From Planctomycetota bacterium (GTDB lineage Bacteria; Planctomycetota; SZUA-567; H5-PLA8), in contig JAOSKN010000001.1 of the NCBI GenBank assembly GCA_027493525.1, forward strand, positions 1,488,001 through 1,552,000: a DNA stretch of 64,000 bases, in the 5' to 3' direction. How positions within the stretch are numbered: the first letter of the stretch is position 1; each line of letters starts with the position of its first letter. Under the pieces are notes generated by a model. It had not been told where the DNA came from, ran no database searches, and saw nothing but the letters and a program-made list of their open reading frames with translations. This document shows positions 27,254 through 36,915 of this stretch, piece by piece. Position numbers and translations under genes: made by a program.

Positions 27254-29836
27254 ATGGTTAACGCCACGTTTCGACGTACCGCTGCTCCCCTGATGATGGG
27301 GTTGCTGCTTGCGATCGTCGGGTTCACCTACTCTTTGGCGACGCCAGGCGTGGGAAGCCGGGCCTTCGTGGAACCGCCCGCGTGCCAGTTGCCCGCGCTG
27401 GGCGTGGTCACTGGCGCCGACAGCGACAAGGTCGCTTCGGACATGTGCATGGACCTGGGCACGGCGGTGGTGGGCCGCCAGTTCACCCGCCGGATCAACG
27501 TTCGCGACGGTTTCCCACCCTACGAGTTCTCGCTGGTTACGCCGCTGCCGGACAATTCCACCCTGGTCATCGACAGCGCGACGGGCGTGATCACCGGGAC
27601 GCTGCGCGCGCCCACCCCCGACGCCGTAAACGTGATGGACGATCCGGGGACCCCGCTGGTGGACGAATCCGTGCCGGTTACGGTTTCGTGCCTGCCCCAG
27701 GTCGTAACCTTCATGGTGCGGATCCAGGACAACAACCCGGACACGCTGTTCGACGACTTCACCTTCACGTTCTGCATGACCATCGCGCCGATTGATCAGG
27801 CTACGGTACGCATCGAGGAGGCGACCAACGTCGATACGCTCACGCCGCCCTCGTCGCCGCCCGCGACGTTCATCGGCGAGGCGCCGGGCATGGTGGTCTT
27901 CCCGCCCGGCCCTCCGTTCCCCGACAACAGCAACGACGGGCTGGTCAACGACCTGCCGTCGGGTCTCCAGCGCCAGCCCTACCGATATCAGTTGCACGCC
28001 AACGGCGGTAACATCTTCGGCGGCACGCCGGTGCTGACGACGTTCAACCCGGTGGATTCCGACGACCTGAGCAACTTCCCGGGCTGGATCACGCCCAACA
28101 GCGCGGGCATCTTCTCCGCGACCAATGGCCCGTCGACCTACACGTTCACGGCCGACGATCGCTTCGCGGATTTCCCCACGACGAGCGATCCGGTCCTGCT
28201 GGATCTGGTGGTTCGTTCGACCAACGACTTCGGCCTTCCCGGCTCGACGGAACAGGTCTTCCTGGACGTCTTCGATCCGACCTACGTGCCCGGCGTGCCC
28301 ACCATTCCCGTGAGCGCCTTCGGTTCGCTCTGCGTCGGTTCCCAGGGCATCATCGTCAACCTGGCGAATCCGCTGACGGCGACCCTGCCTCCCGATCCGC
28401 TGGACCCGCAGGACACGGTCCACGACGGCGACCAGTGGACGATCACCTACGACGCCTTCACCGACCCGCTGGTGGCGTTCGAACTGGACCCGGACAGCCC
28501 GCCCCTGCCCGAAGGCATGACCCTCAGTTCGACCGGCCTGATCGGCGGCACGCCCAGCCGCGCGGGGGACTACACCTTCCTGGTGCTCATGATCAAGACC
28601 AACCCCGACACCGGCGAGGAAGAAGAGCGCATCACCCAACAATTGTTCATCCACATCGAGGCGGGGCCGGTGACGTCCCAATTCGTGATCCAGACCGGCT
28701 CGATCAACCTCGACTTCGGCCGGACGAACGCCGATTCGCTGCGCTTCACCATGTACGTCGCCAAGGACCTCGTGAACAGTCCGGCGCAATTAGACGGTGC
28801 GACGCTGGAAGTCTCGATCGGGCAGCAGTTGAGCGACGTGCTGACGCCCTTCCATTTGAGCGAACACATCCTCGGGGGAAGTTTGAACTTCGGCGGCCGC
28901 GGCATCAACTGGCCGCCCAAAACCGTCCCGGGGCAGCCGGCCAACCTGTACTTCCAGGACGCCCGGGTGCTCGTGCAGCCTTTGAATCCCAACAACGGGC
29001 TGATGAAGATCTTCGTCTCCAACGTGAACCTTAAGGACGCCATCGGCGCGGGCTTCGTGGCTTTCGCCGACGCCATTGAGGTTCCCATCACCATCTCGAT
29101 CACGGGCGGTCCCGCCAATTTGAACCTGACCTTCGACGAGGTCGTGACCTTCGATTACACGCAGCGCGCCAATAGAGGCATTCTCACGACCTACAAGGGC
29201 CCCCTCGGGGCGACCCTGGGCATCGGCCAGTTCATGGTTAATTCGGCCAGAGGCCGCATCGTCTTCGACCCGCCAACCGGCAGCGATACGCTGGACATGA
29301 CCCTGAGCGGCTTCATCCGCGCCGCCGACCGCCTGCCCATCGATTTCTCGGACGCCACCTTCCCGGTCCCGGCCGGGCACACGAAAGTGCTGTCCATCCT
29401 GATGGGCGGCCAATGCGTGATGCAGTTGGAAGATCCTTCGGGCACGGTCGGCTTCAAGCAGGTCGGCGTCGGCCCCGACACGATCGTCATCCGGCCCCCG
29501 AAAACCCTGGCCGTCGATCCGCACGACCGGACGGGCATTTCGCAGTTCATCATCAATAACAGGACCGGCACCTTCACGCTCAGGACGGTCGCCCCCGCCG
29601 TCAACGCGGCGAAGATTCTGGGCTCCCCCGATCCGGGCGGGCTTATCGGAGGCATCGCCGACGCCGACCCGGGCTACGTCATCCTGCCGAACTTCTTGTT
29701 CGAGGTGAACTTGGTGATCCGCCTGACCGACCGGGACGACACGGTCATGCCGCCGACGGAAACGCCCATCAACAGCTACGACTTCCGCTACAACGTCGTG
29801 CTCTTCCGCAAGGGCAACACGATCGGCCTCCGGTAA
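27254..29836 (+). CDS. Exported protein with putative-Ig (He_PIG-like) repeats
   Basis: 860 residues from ATG 27254; GGGAGG (27237-27242) lies upstream. A signal or anchor helix covers about 12-30 (PLMMGLLLAIVGFTYSLA). Two cadherin-like/putative-Ig repeats are visible from phrases such as STLVIDSATGVITGTLRAPTP and MTLSSTGLIGGTPSRAGDYTF, typical of He_PIG domains. The second half is beta-rich, with repeated stretches around FGRTNADSLRF, ARGRIVFDP and NRTGTFTL, suggesting internal duplication. No catalytic motif. Probably a cell-surface or matrix protein. Closed by a strong terminator. Confidence 0.7.
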   Translation: MVNATFRRTAAPLMMGLLLAIVGFTYSLATPGVGSRAFVEPPACQLPALGVVTGADSDKVASDMCMDLGTAVVGRQFTRRINVRDGFPPYEFSLVTPLPDNSTLVIDSATGVITGTLRAPTPDAVNVMDDPGTPLVDESVPVTVSCLPQVVTFMVRIQDNNPDTLFDDFTFTFCMTIAPIDQATVRIEEATNVDTLTPPSSPPATFIGEAPGMVVFPPGPPFPDNSNDGLVNDLPSGLQRQPYRYQLHANGGNIFGGTPVLTTFNPVDSDDLSNFPGWITPNSAGIFSATNGPSTYTFTADDRFADFPTTSDPVLLDLVVRSTNDFGLPGSTEQVFLDVFDPTYVPGVPTIPVSAFGSLCVGSQGIIVNLANPLTATLPPDPLDPQDTVHDGDQWTITYDAFTDPLVAFELDPDSPPLPEGMTLSSTGLIGGTPSRAGDYTFLVLMIKTNPDTGEEEERITQQLFIHIEAGPVTSQFVIQTGSINLDFGRTNADSLRFTMYVAKDLVNSPAQLDGATLEVSIGQQLSDVLTPFHLSEHILGGSLNFGGRGINWPPKTVPGQPANLYFQDARVLVQPLNPNNGLMKIFVSNVNLKDAIGAGFVAFADAIEVPITISITGGPANLNLTFDEVVTFDYTQRANRGILTTYKGPLGATLGIGQFMVNSARGRIVFDPPTGSDTLDMTLSGFIRAADRLPIDFSDATFPVPAGHTKVLSILMGGQCVMQLEDPSGTVGFKQVGVGPDTIVIRPPKTLAVDPHDRTGISQFIINNRTGTFTLRTVAPAVNAAKILGSPDPGGLIGGIADADPGYVILPNFLFEVNLVIRLTDRDDTVMPPTETPINSYDFRYNVVLFRKGNTIGLR

Positions 29837-29855
29837 ACGCGAGCCCCGCGCCGCA

Positions 29856-29889
29856 GAAACCGCCCGCGCTCGCGCGGGCGGTTTCGTTT
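29856..29889 (+). terminator. Intrinsic terminator
   Basis: A 13-bp perfect stem (29856-29868 with 29873-29885), loop CTCG, then GTTT. It lies 19 bases after the stop of the exported repeat protein. Confidence 0.85.
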
Positions 29890-29935
29890 GGCGCCCCCGC
29901 TTTCCCTCCTCCCGCGCGCGGAGTACGATGGGTCC

Positions 29936-31312
29936 ATGAGCGACGCGCCGCCGGAAGCCCCGCCCCTCTGGCGCCTGGTCTGGGAGAAGGTCCGGGCCGA
30001 CAACATCCCCCTGCGCGCCGGGGCGCTCTCCTTCACCACGCTCGCCTCGCTGCTTCCGCTGACGGCCATCGTCCTGGCGGTGCTATCCGGGCCGGCCTTC
30101 GAGGAACAGCGCGAGCGCGCGCTCGACCGCGTCGCAGGCGCGCTGGTCCCCGCGCCACTGGGCAACGAGTACGAGTACCCCATCGACGGAGCGGAGTTCG
30201 AGGACGCGCGCTTGCAAACCATCGCCAAGCTCAAGGGCGACATTCAGGCGGTGATCGCGCAGCTCTCGGGCAACCTCGGGAAGATCGGCATCTTCTCCTT
30301 CCTGGTCCTGCTCTACATCGCGCTGCAGCTCTGTGGGACCGTGGAGGGAGCGTTCAACGCGATCTGGCACGTGCCCGTGGGCCGTTCGGTGTTCATGAAG
30401 CTGGCCGTGACCACGGCGCTGCTGTTCTGGGGGCCGACGGTCGTGATCTTCGCTTTCGCGCTCACGGCCAAGCTGCCCGACCTGGCGCTCTTCCGCTACC
30501 TGCTGCCGCTACTGCTGACCGGGTTCGCCTTCACCGCGCTCTACATGATCATGCCCAACGCCAGGGTGCGCACGGGATGGGCCCTGGCCGGCGGGATGGC
30601 CGCGGCGGTGGCCTGGGAGCTCTGCAAGATCGGCTTCCTCGTCTACATCGGCTACGCCGTGGGCGCGTCGAAGCTGTACGGTTCGCTGGGCCTGGTGCCC
30701 GTCGTCTTCGCGTGGGTTTTCCTGAGCTGGATGGTCGTGCTGGGCGGCGGGGAACTGGCCTACGCGCTGCAAAACCGAGAGGCGCTTCGCGAACGGGGTC
30801 TGGAGAAGCTTCGCGCGCTGGGGCGGACCGGCGACGCCGCGGCGCTGGAGGCCGCGCGCGCGCCCGCGCTGGCGCTGGCCGGAACCCTCGAAATCGCGCG
30901 CCGGTATCGCGAGGGGCTCGCGCCGGGCGGCTCGCGACGTTCGGAACTGGCGAAGGAACTGCGCGTCGAGCCGGGCGAGCTGGCGCGGGCGCTCGAGCGG
31001 ATGCTCGCCGCGGGCCTCCTCGCGCGCGTCGCCGAACCGCCTGCCGGCGCCGACGATCCGCGCTACCTTCCGGCCATCGATCCGGCGCGCTGCGCGCTGC
31101 GCGAAGCCCTGCGCGCAGCGCGCGGACCCGAGCCCGGCCTGCCGGCGCACGAGCGATTTCACGAGGCCGCCGAACTGCTCCTGCGCGCGAACGAGCGCGG
31201 CGAGGCGGACCTCGCCGGAAAGACGCTCGCCGACCTCCTTCCCGTACCTCCGCCAAAGCCCGGCGAAAGCGCCGCGCCGCTCGGCGCGGTGGCCCCCAAG
31301 CCCGCGCCATGA
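29936..31312 (+). CDS. YihY/BrkB family membrane protein
   Basis: 458 residues from ATG 29936. The BrkB pattern is clear: RAGALSFTTLASLLPLTAIVLAV near the N-terminus, LYIALQLCGTVEGAFNAIW, and SLGLVPVVFAWVFLSWMVVLGGGELAYAL. Six hydrophobic helices lie between residues 30 and 285. The cytoplasmic C-terminus has a winged-helix-like region (SRRSELAKELRVEPGELARALERMLAAGLL, about 340-385). The stop overlaps the next start (ATGA), so the lipoprotein gene is co-transcribed. Confidence 0.9.
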   Translation: MSDAPPEAPPLWRLVWEKVRADNIPLRAGALSFTTLASLLPLTAIVLAVLSGPAFEEQRERALDRVAGALVPAPLGNEYEYPIDGAEFEDARLQTIAKLKGDIQAVIAQLSGNLGKIGIFSFLVLLYIALQLCGTVEGAFNAIWHVPVGRSVFMKLAVTTALLFWGPTVVIFAFALTAKLPDLALFRYLLPLLLTGFAFTALYMIMPNARVRTGWALAGGMAAAVAWELCKIGFLVYIGYAVGASKLYGSLGLVPVVFAWVFLSWMVVLGGGELAYALQNREALRERGLEKLRALGRTGDAAALEAARAPALALAGTLEIARRYREGLAPGGSRRSELAKELRVEPGELARALERMLAAGLLARVAEPPAGADDPRYLPAIDPARCALREALRAARGPEPGLPAHERFHEAAELLLRANERGEADLAGKTLADLLPVPPPKPGESAAPLGAVAPKPAP

Positions 31313-31782
31313 AGAACGCATTGCTTCAATGCGCCCCGCGCCTCCTCGCCGCGCTGCTCTTGTGCCTCGCCGCGGCCGGATGCTCGGTATCCGACGGGCC
31401 GCCCGACCCGAAAATCGCGAAGCAACTTGTCGGCGCCTGGGAAGGCCCCGGGCAGGACGGCGGGACGCTGCGGCTCACTTTCCGCGCCGACGGCACGCTG
31501 CGCCAGGTGGTCCGCAAGGACGGCCAGGAGCTGTCGGCCGACCTGACGTACCTGCTGAACACCGCACACGAGCCGATCCGGCTGGATTTCCTCGGCCCGC
31601 GGCTCGGACAGATTCAGACGCTGCTCTGCGGCATCGTCCGCTTCGAGAGTCCGGATCTGCTGCTCCTGCGTACCGTCCCCCTGGGGGTTCCGCGCCCCGA
31701 CGGGTTTGACGAGAAGCACACCTCCAGGCTGGCGCGCGTCGTGGAGGGGGAGCATGCGGAGCAAGTGGACGGAGAGCGGTGA
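31309..31782 (+). CDS. Small lipoprotein, unknown
   Basis: 157 residues. ATG 31309 overlaps the BrkB stop by four bases. Lipobox LAAAGC gives a lipidated Cys25. The body begins LVGAWEGPGQDGGTLRLTFRADGTL, a beta-rich pattern reminiscent of lipocalin-like or copper-resistance-style small beta domains, but no family is certain. It probably works at the membrane with the BrkB protein. Confidence 0.7.
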   Translation: MKNALLQCAPRLLAALLLCLAAAGCSVSDGPPDPKIAKQLVGAWEGPGQDGGTLRLTFRADGTLRQVVRKDGQELSADLTYLLNTAHEPIRLDFLGPRLGQIQTLLCGIVRFESPDLLLLRTVPLGVPRPDGFDEKHTSRLARVVEGEHAEQVDGER

Positions 31783-31817
31783 TCGTTTGGTTAACGCCTC
31801 GGCCGCCGAAAATTGGC

Positions 31818-32486
31818 TCATCTCGACGGTTTAGCGCCATACAGCCCCTTACGCCGAATGTACTCCTCGACATCGCGCCGCAACAAGCCTCGCAGCGGTT
31901 GGCCCGCGCGGAGGCGCTGGCGAATCAAGGTGGAGCTGACTTCGACGCGCTCGATCGGCACGACACTGCGGCGGAGCTTGCGAGCGGCCTCCTCGCCAAG
32001 TTGCTCGCGGATGCGATCCCAGAGCGCCTCGTCGAGCGGCTGCTCATGCCGGGCGGCGATGGCGAAGTCGGCGCACTGGACCAGTTCCCGGACCCGATAC
32101 CAGGTGGGCAGTTCGGCGACGCTGTCGGCGCCGATGATGAACCGGATCTGGGCATCCTTGCCGTAGGCCGCGCGAAGCTCGCGGGCGGTCTCGACGGTGT
32201 AGCTGACCCCGCCGCGCTTTAGCTCCAGGTCGGAGACGCCAAGCCCGCGCATGTTCCGCACGGCGAGGCGGCACATCTCGAGCCGCTCCTCGGCGGACGC
32301 CATGTCGGGATCGCCCTGCTTGTGCGGCGGCGTGGCGGCGGGCATCAAGATCACCGCCTCGAGCGCGGCCTCGGCCAGCACCTGCTGCGCGATGGCAAGG
32401 TGCCCGACGTGGACGGGGTTGAAGGACCCGCCCAGAATGCCGAAGCGGGTGAGGTTTCCCAGGGGCAGGGGCACGGGTTCCGTCAT
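31818..32486 (-). CDS. nadD: Nicotinate-nucleotide adenylyltransferase
   Basis: 222 residues. Converts nicotinate mononucleotide and ATP to deamido-NAD in NAD synthesis. The nucleotidyltransferase motif GGSFNPVHVGHL (19-30), FIIGADSVAELPTWYR and the VSSTLIRQRL signature are all present, as is the C-terminal VEEYIRRKGLY. It converges on the lipoprotein gene. The usual neighbours (proA, rsfS) are absent. Confidence 0.97.
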   Translation of the reverse strand: MTEPVPLPLGNLTRFGILGGSFNPVHVGHLAIAQQVLAEAALEAVILMPAATPPHKQGDPDMASAEERLEMCRLAVRNMRGLGVSDLELKRGGVSYTVETARELRAAYGKDAQIRFIIGADSVAELPTWYRVRELVQCADFAIAARHEQPLDEALWDRIREQLGEEAARKLRRSVVPIERVEVSSTLIRQRLRAGQPLRGLLRRDVEEYIRRKGLYGAKPSR

Positions 32487-32592
32487 GCCGGCCTCTTATC
32501 TTCGATTCCGCGGCTGTCGCACATCGATTAACATACCCTTGCCGGGCGGATCGTCCACGCCGCGCGGGGCGCGTTCATGAAGAAGGCCCGCC

Positions 32593-33372
32593 ATGCCCAA
32601 ACCGCGCAAGAAGAACGTCGAGGACCAGGAAGAGCGCGCCTCGCGGCTGGCCTACGTCGGCACGCTGGCTTCCGGGCTGGCGCACGAGATCCGCAGCCCG
32701 CTGAATTCCATGCGCCTGAACCTGGACCTGCTGCGCGAGCAGCTTGAAAAGGTCGAGCCCGGGGCGCGCGACTCGTTCCGCACGCGGCTGGACCTCATCG
32801 ACCGGGAGGTTGAAGGGCTCCAGCACCTGCTGACGGAGTTCCTCAAATTCGCCCGGCCTCCGCAGATGCAGCCGCTGGCCACGGACATCAACCACCTGGT
32901 CGGGCAGGTCCTGGAACTCGTGACTCCCGAATGCCAACAGGCGCACATCGAGATCGTCCGCGACTTCCAGGAGGACCTCTACCCCGTGCCCGTCGACCAG
33001 GCGCAGCTCGGACGCGGCGTGCTGCTGAACCTGCTCACCAACGCCCGCGAGCAGATCGGCGAGCACGGTACGATCACGGTCCGCACGCGCGACCGCGACG
33101 ACGCGATCGAGGTTCACGTCGAGGACAACGGCGGCGGCGTGCCGCAGGAGCTTGAAGAAAAGGTCTTCCAGGCCTTCGAGTCCACGAAAGAGCACGGCAC
33201 GGGGCTGGGCTTGCCGATCGCGAGGCGGATCGTGATGGAGCACGGCGGCACGCTGACGCTCGAGAACAAGCCGGGCCTCGGCGCGAACTTCGTCGTGCGG
33301 CTGCCGAAGAGCAAGATTCTCGAGTACAACGAAGGAAAGCAGCCCCAAAAAAGCCGCGGCGCGCGGAAGTAA
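32593..33372 (+). CDS. Sensor histidine kinase (NtrB-like, soluble)
   Basis: 259 residues; AGAAGG (32581-32586) precedes the ATG. The H-box is GLAHEIRSPLN (His31), the N-box LLTNAREQI, G1 VEDNGGGVP and G2 GTGLGLP. There is no membrane segment or sensor domain before the H-box, so the input must come from a partner protein. It lies near, but is separated by the ECF gene from, the NtrC-type regulator at 35426, a plausible cognate. Confidence 0.92.
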   Translation: MPKPRKKNVEDQEERASRLAYVGTLASGLAHEIRSPLNSMRLNLDLLREQLEKVEPGARDSFRTRLDLIDREVEGLQHLLTEFLKFARPPQMQPLATDINHLVGQVLELVTPECQQAHIEIVRDFQEDLYPVPVDQAQLGRGVLLNLLTNAREQIGEHGTITVRTRDRDDAIEVHVEDNGGGVPQELEEKVFQAFESTKEHGTGLGLPIARRIVMEHGGTLTLENKPGLGANFVVRLPKSKILEYNEGKQPQKSRGARK

Positions 33373-33391
33373 ATCGGCCGGAATGAAAAGA

Positions 33392-33415
33392 CGGCGGCCG
33401 GGTTCCCGGCCGCCG
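33392..33415 (-). terminator. GC-rich hairpin between convergent genes
   Basis: An 11-base arm (33392-33402) pairs perfectly with 33405-33415. On the minus strand it is followed by TCTTTTC, so it could end the ECF gene transcript; on the plus strand there is no T-tract. Confidence 0.6.
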
Positions 33416-33436
33416 CGCGTACGCCGCCAGAGGGGT

Positions 33437-35164
33437 CTACTGGGGCTGTCGGATCTTCCGTTCCACGGTGCGATCGGCGTGGATCAGGAACTCCCAGTGG
33501 ATGAACTTGTCCTCGCTGCCGAGGCTGGCGGAACGGAAGGTGATCCAGAACGCTCCCCCGGGCCGCGGATTGGCCGCCGGCCCGCGCCAGAGCTTGCCGC
33601 CCACGACGGCCTGCTCCTGCCTCCAGGCGACGCCTTCCTGGCCCAACTCTTCCGAGACGGCGGCCTTCGCGAGCTTGAGGGCCTCGTCGGCGTCGAGCGC
33701 GGCCGGCTTGGCCTCCCCGGCCCTGGTCGCCTTGATTTCGACGCTGACTTCGTTGCTCTCGATCTCGCCCAGCCAGGCGCGGTCCACGATCTTCTCGCCC
33801 ATGATGTTCTTGCCCGTCGAGTCGCCGGTGCGGTAAACGACTCTGATGCGATAGATGCCGGGCCGGTCGAGGAGGTAGTAGCGAGTACCGAAGGCGATGG
33901 GGCGTCTGGGCATGCGATCGCCGTCCCCCGCCAGGGGCTTCATAAAGCCGGCCGCCAGCGTGAGGCCGAAGCCGCCGTTGGGCGAGACCGAGATGTAATC
34001 CCCCGGCTTCGCGCCGTACGGGTGGCCGCCTTGCACGTCCGCGGCGCTCCAGGTCTGGGCTTCGACGCGGCGGCCTTCCGAATCGGCGATCCGGGCCTCA
34101 AAGGCGCCCCAATCTCCCGCCAGAAACGCCATGCCCTGGCGCGGCCCCGGATCGTAGGGCCGCAAGAAGTCGAATGCGGCTTGGGAGACGTTCTTGAACT
34201 CGACTTGCAGGTCCGGCGCCTCGCCAAGCGCGTAGCTCGGCCGCGCCGAAGTGAGGGCCAGCCGCATGCCATTGACCTCGGGGCCTGCGCGCGGGGCCTC
34301 CGGTTGAGCCGGCGCGGGCTTGGCTTCATCGCCCTGCGTCTCGACCACGGGCCGGAGTTCTCCTTCCCGGCCGCGCGCCTGGAAGGCGCTCACGCCTCCC
34401 GCCAGCACCGCCGCCGCCAGCAGCGCCGCGAAGGCGCTCTTCCTGATTCCGCTCCAGAACATGGCTTTCAAAACCTCCTGTGCCGTCAGCATCGCAACAC
34501 CGTTCGCCCCTGCCTTGCCGAGGCAGGCGGCCTGAATGGAAGCGGCAAAACCAGCCGGGGCCGCGCCGCCCCCGGCCTGCCCCAGCAGCGCGCCCAGCGC
34601 GAGGACCGAGAGGCCCACGCCGCGGCGCGCCAGCCGCTCGCGGAGCCGTTCGAGCCCGCGTCGGACGCGCGTGTGGACGGTCTCCTCGGGGCAGCCCAGC
34701 TCCCGCGCGGCTTCCGCCTGCGAGTACCCGTTGAGGTAGCGCAGCACGAGCGCCTCGCGTTGCGCGTTGGGCAGCTCTTCGAGCGCCGCGTCGAGGTGCG
34801 GGCTCAGCTCCGACCACGCGCGGTCTTTCCCGGCCTGGCCCATCGGCGTGCGCATCCCGGCGGCCTCCAGTTCATGGCGCGCGCGGCGCGCCCGGACCTT
34901 GCGGACATCCCTCGCGGCCCAGAGCGCCGTGCGGTGCAGCCAAGCCCCCAGCGCCAAGCCCGCGGGAAGATCCCGCCGTTTCCGCCACAGCACCAGGAAC
35001 GCCGCTTGGGCCGCGTCCTCGGCATCCGCCGAGTCGACCAATACGCGCCGGCAGGCGGCGTAGACCATTCCGCCGTGCCGCTCGGTGAGCCGCGCGAACG
35101 CCTCCTCCGCGCCGGCTCCGGCGAGCGCGGCGAGCAGACCCCGGTCGGAACCCGCGTCGAACAT
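33437..35164 (-). CDS. ECF sigma factor fused to transmembrane and extracytoplasmic domain
   Basis: 575 residues from ATG 35164, set by AAAGGAG just upstream. Sigma region 2 lies at about 20-90 (DAEDAAQAAFLVLW) and region 4 at about 127-180 (LPNAQREALVLRYLNGYSQA). The following ARRGVGLSVLALGALL and ...LTAQEVLKAMFWSGI pattern is typical of planctomycete ECF proteins. A hydrophobic helix spans about 243-262. The remaining 310 residues would then be outside and include a beta-rich domain (MRLALTSARPSYALGEAPDLQVEFKN is the opening). A sigma factor that senses through its own exported domain is likely. No anti-sigma gene is adjacent. Confidence 0.88.
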   Translation of the reverse strand: MFDAGSDRGLLAALAGAGAEEAFARLTERHGGMVYAACRRVLVDSADAEDAAQAAFLVLWRKRRDLPAGLALGAWLHRTALWAARDVRKVRARRARHELEAAGMRTPMGQAGKDRAWSELSPHLDAALEELPNAQREALVLRYLNGYSQAEAARELGCPEETVHTRVRRGLERLRERLARRGVGLSVLALGALLGQAGGGAAPAGFAASIQAACLGKAGANGVAMLTAQEVLKAMFWSGIRKSAFAALLAAAVLAGGVSAFQARGREGELRPVVETQGDEAKPAPAQPEAPRAGPEVNGMRLALTSARPSYALGEAPDLQVEFKNVSQAAFDFLRPYDPGPRQGMAFLAGDWGAFEARIADSEGRRVEAQTWSAADVQGGHPYGAKPGDYISVSPNGGFGLTLAAGFMKPLAGDGDRMPRRPIAFGTRYYLLDRPGIYRIRVVYRTGDSTGKNIMGEKIVDRAWLGEIESNEVSVEIKATRAGEAKPAALDADEALKLAKAAVSEELGQEGVAWRQEQAVVGGKLWRGPAANPRPGGAFWITFRSASLGSEDKFIHWEFLIHADRTVERKIRQPQ

Positions 35165-35425
35165 CCGTGCTCCTTTGAATTCGCTGGCCGCCGCGGACCC
35201 AGCCTTCGGTCGCGCCGCCTTGTCCAGACCTTGAATCACCGTTCTCGCCTCCATCCTATCGAGCAGCGGACACCAGAGGCTCAAGCCGGTTCAGAAATCG
35301 ATCGCACGTTGGAGTTTTTTGTTAACCTGTTCCATAGCTATATGTTGCAAGATTCCGCCGCGGCGGTCATTTTGACACGCGGGGTTGCTTGTCGCCCCCG
35401 CTGCCTCCGCTACGATGAAGAAGCC

Positions 35426-36878
35426 ATGACGCTCGCCGCCAAGAAAGCCTATGCGGTCCTGCTGATCGAGGACCACGAGACCACGCGCATCACGCTTACG
35501 GGCGTCGTGGAGCAGGAGGGCTGCAAGGTGACCGCGGTCGCCTCGGCGGGCGCGGCGCGGGAGAAACTGCGCGAGGAGGAATTCGACCTCGTCGTCACCG
35601 ACCTGCGCCTCCCCCGACGGGGACGGGATGGACCTGCTGCGCGAGACCAAGCGGCTCAGCGCCGGCACGCCGGTGATCCTCGTCACCGGGCACGGCAGCG
35701 AGGAGACCGCGGTCAAGGCGATGAAGGAAGGGGCGTTCAACTACCTCGCCAAGCCGATCGACCTGCACCGCCTGCGCGCGGAGCTCGAGAGCGCGCTGCG
35801 CTGGCGCGCGGCGCAGCTTCAGACCGCCGAGCTGCAGCAGGAACTGCTCACGCGGCGCCGTGGCGACAGCGAGCTGGTGGGGGTCTCGCAGGCGGTGCAG
35901 CAGATCCGCGAGAAGATCCGCCAGGTCGGCCCGACGCACGCCACGATCCTGATCACGGGCGAAACGGGCGTGGGCAAGGAGGTCGTCGCCGGCGCGCTGC
36001 AGGCGGCCAGCGACCGCGCGGGCAAGCCCTTCGTGAAGGTCAACGTCGCCGCGCTGCCGCGCGACCTGCTGGAGAGCGAACTCTTCGGGCACGAACGGGG
36101 CGCTTTCACCAGCGCGGTGCGCACGCGCAAGGGGCGTTTCGAGCTCGCCGACGGCGGCACGCTCTTCCTCGACGAAATCGCCGAATGCCCGCCGGAAGTC
36201 CAGGTGAAGCTCCTGCGGGTGCTGCAGGAGCACGAGTTCGAGCGCGTGGGCGGAAGCGAAACCCTGCGCGCCGACGTGCGGCTGCTCTGCGCGACCAACA
36301 AGGATCTCAAGAAGGAGATGGCCGAGGGGCGTTTCCGCGAGGACCTCTACTACCGGATCAACGTGATCCAGATCCAGATCCCGCCGCTGCGGGACCGGGT
36401 GAAGGACCTCGACGTGCTCGTGCCGCACTTCCTGAAGCAGATCGCGCAGCGCGAGAGCGCCCGCGAGGCGAAAGCGCTCGGCCCCGGCACGATGGAGGCG
36501 CTCCGCGGCTACGCCTGGCCCGGCAACGTCCGCGAGCTGCGCCACGCCATCGAGCACGCCTATCTGCTCACGCCCGGCACGGAGATCCTGCCGGACGCGC
36601 TGCCCGAGGAAGTGCTCAAGAGCGCCGGGCGCGCGCTCGGCGCTTCGGCATCCGGAGCGCCCGCGGCCCCGCAGGGCGAGGCGCTCAGCGTGGGCCTCGA
36701 CTTGCCCATGGAAGAAGTGGAGCGGCGCTACATCCTGGCGGTGTACGAGAAGGCGCGCGGCAACAAGACCCAAGCCGCCAAGATGCTCGGCATCGGTTTG
36801 AAAACGCTCTACCGCAAGCTCGAGAAGTACGGTTTGGGCGGCGACGGAAACGACGAAGCTGCGAAGGATGCAGGCTGA
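35426..36878 (+). CDS. NtrC-type sigma-54 response regulator (frameshifted)
   Basis: About 483 residues after joining. The receiver domain starts VLLIEDHETT, with phospho-acceptor Asp59 in VVTDLRLP. The frame then breaks at the C5 run 35611-35615; removing one C restores LRLPDGDGMDLL. The AAA+ domain has Walker A GETGVGKE, the sigma-54 contact loop GAFTSA (usual GAFTGA), and GGTLFLDEI. A Fis-type helix-turn-helix (GNKTQAAKMLGIGLKTLYRKL) ends the protein. It would activate sigma-54 promoters. The frameshift may be an assembly error. Confidence 0.9.
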
Positions 36879-36915
36879 GTCAAGCCGGCGAACGTGCGGC
36901 CGCGGACCAAGACTC

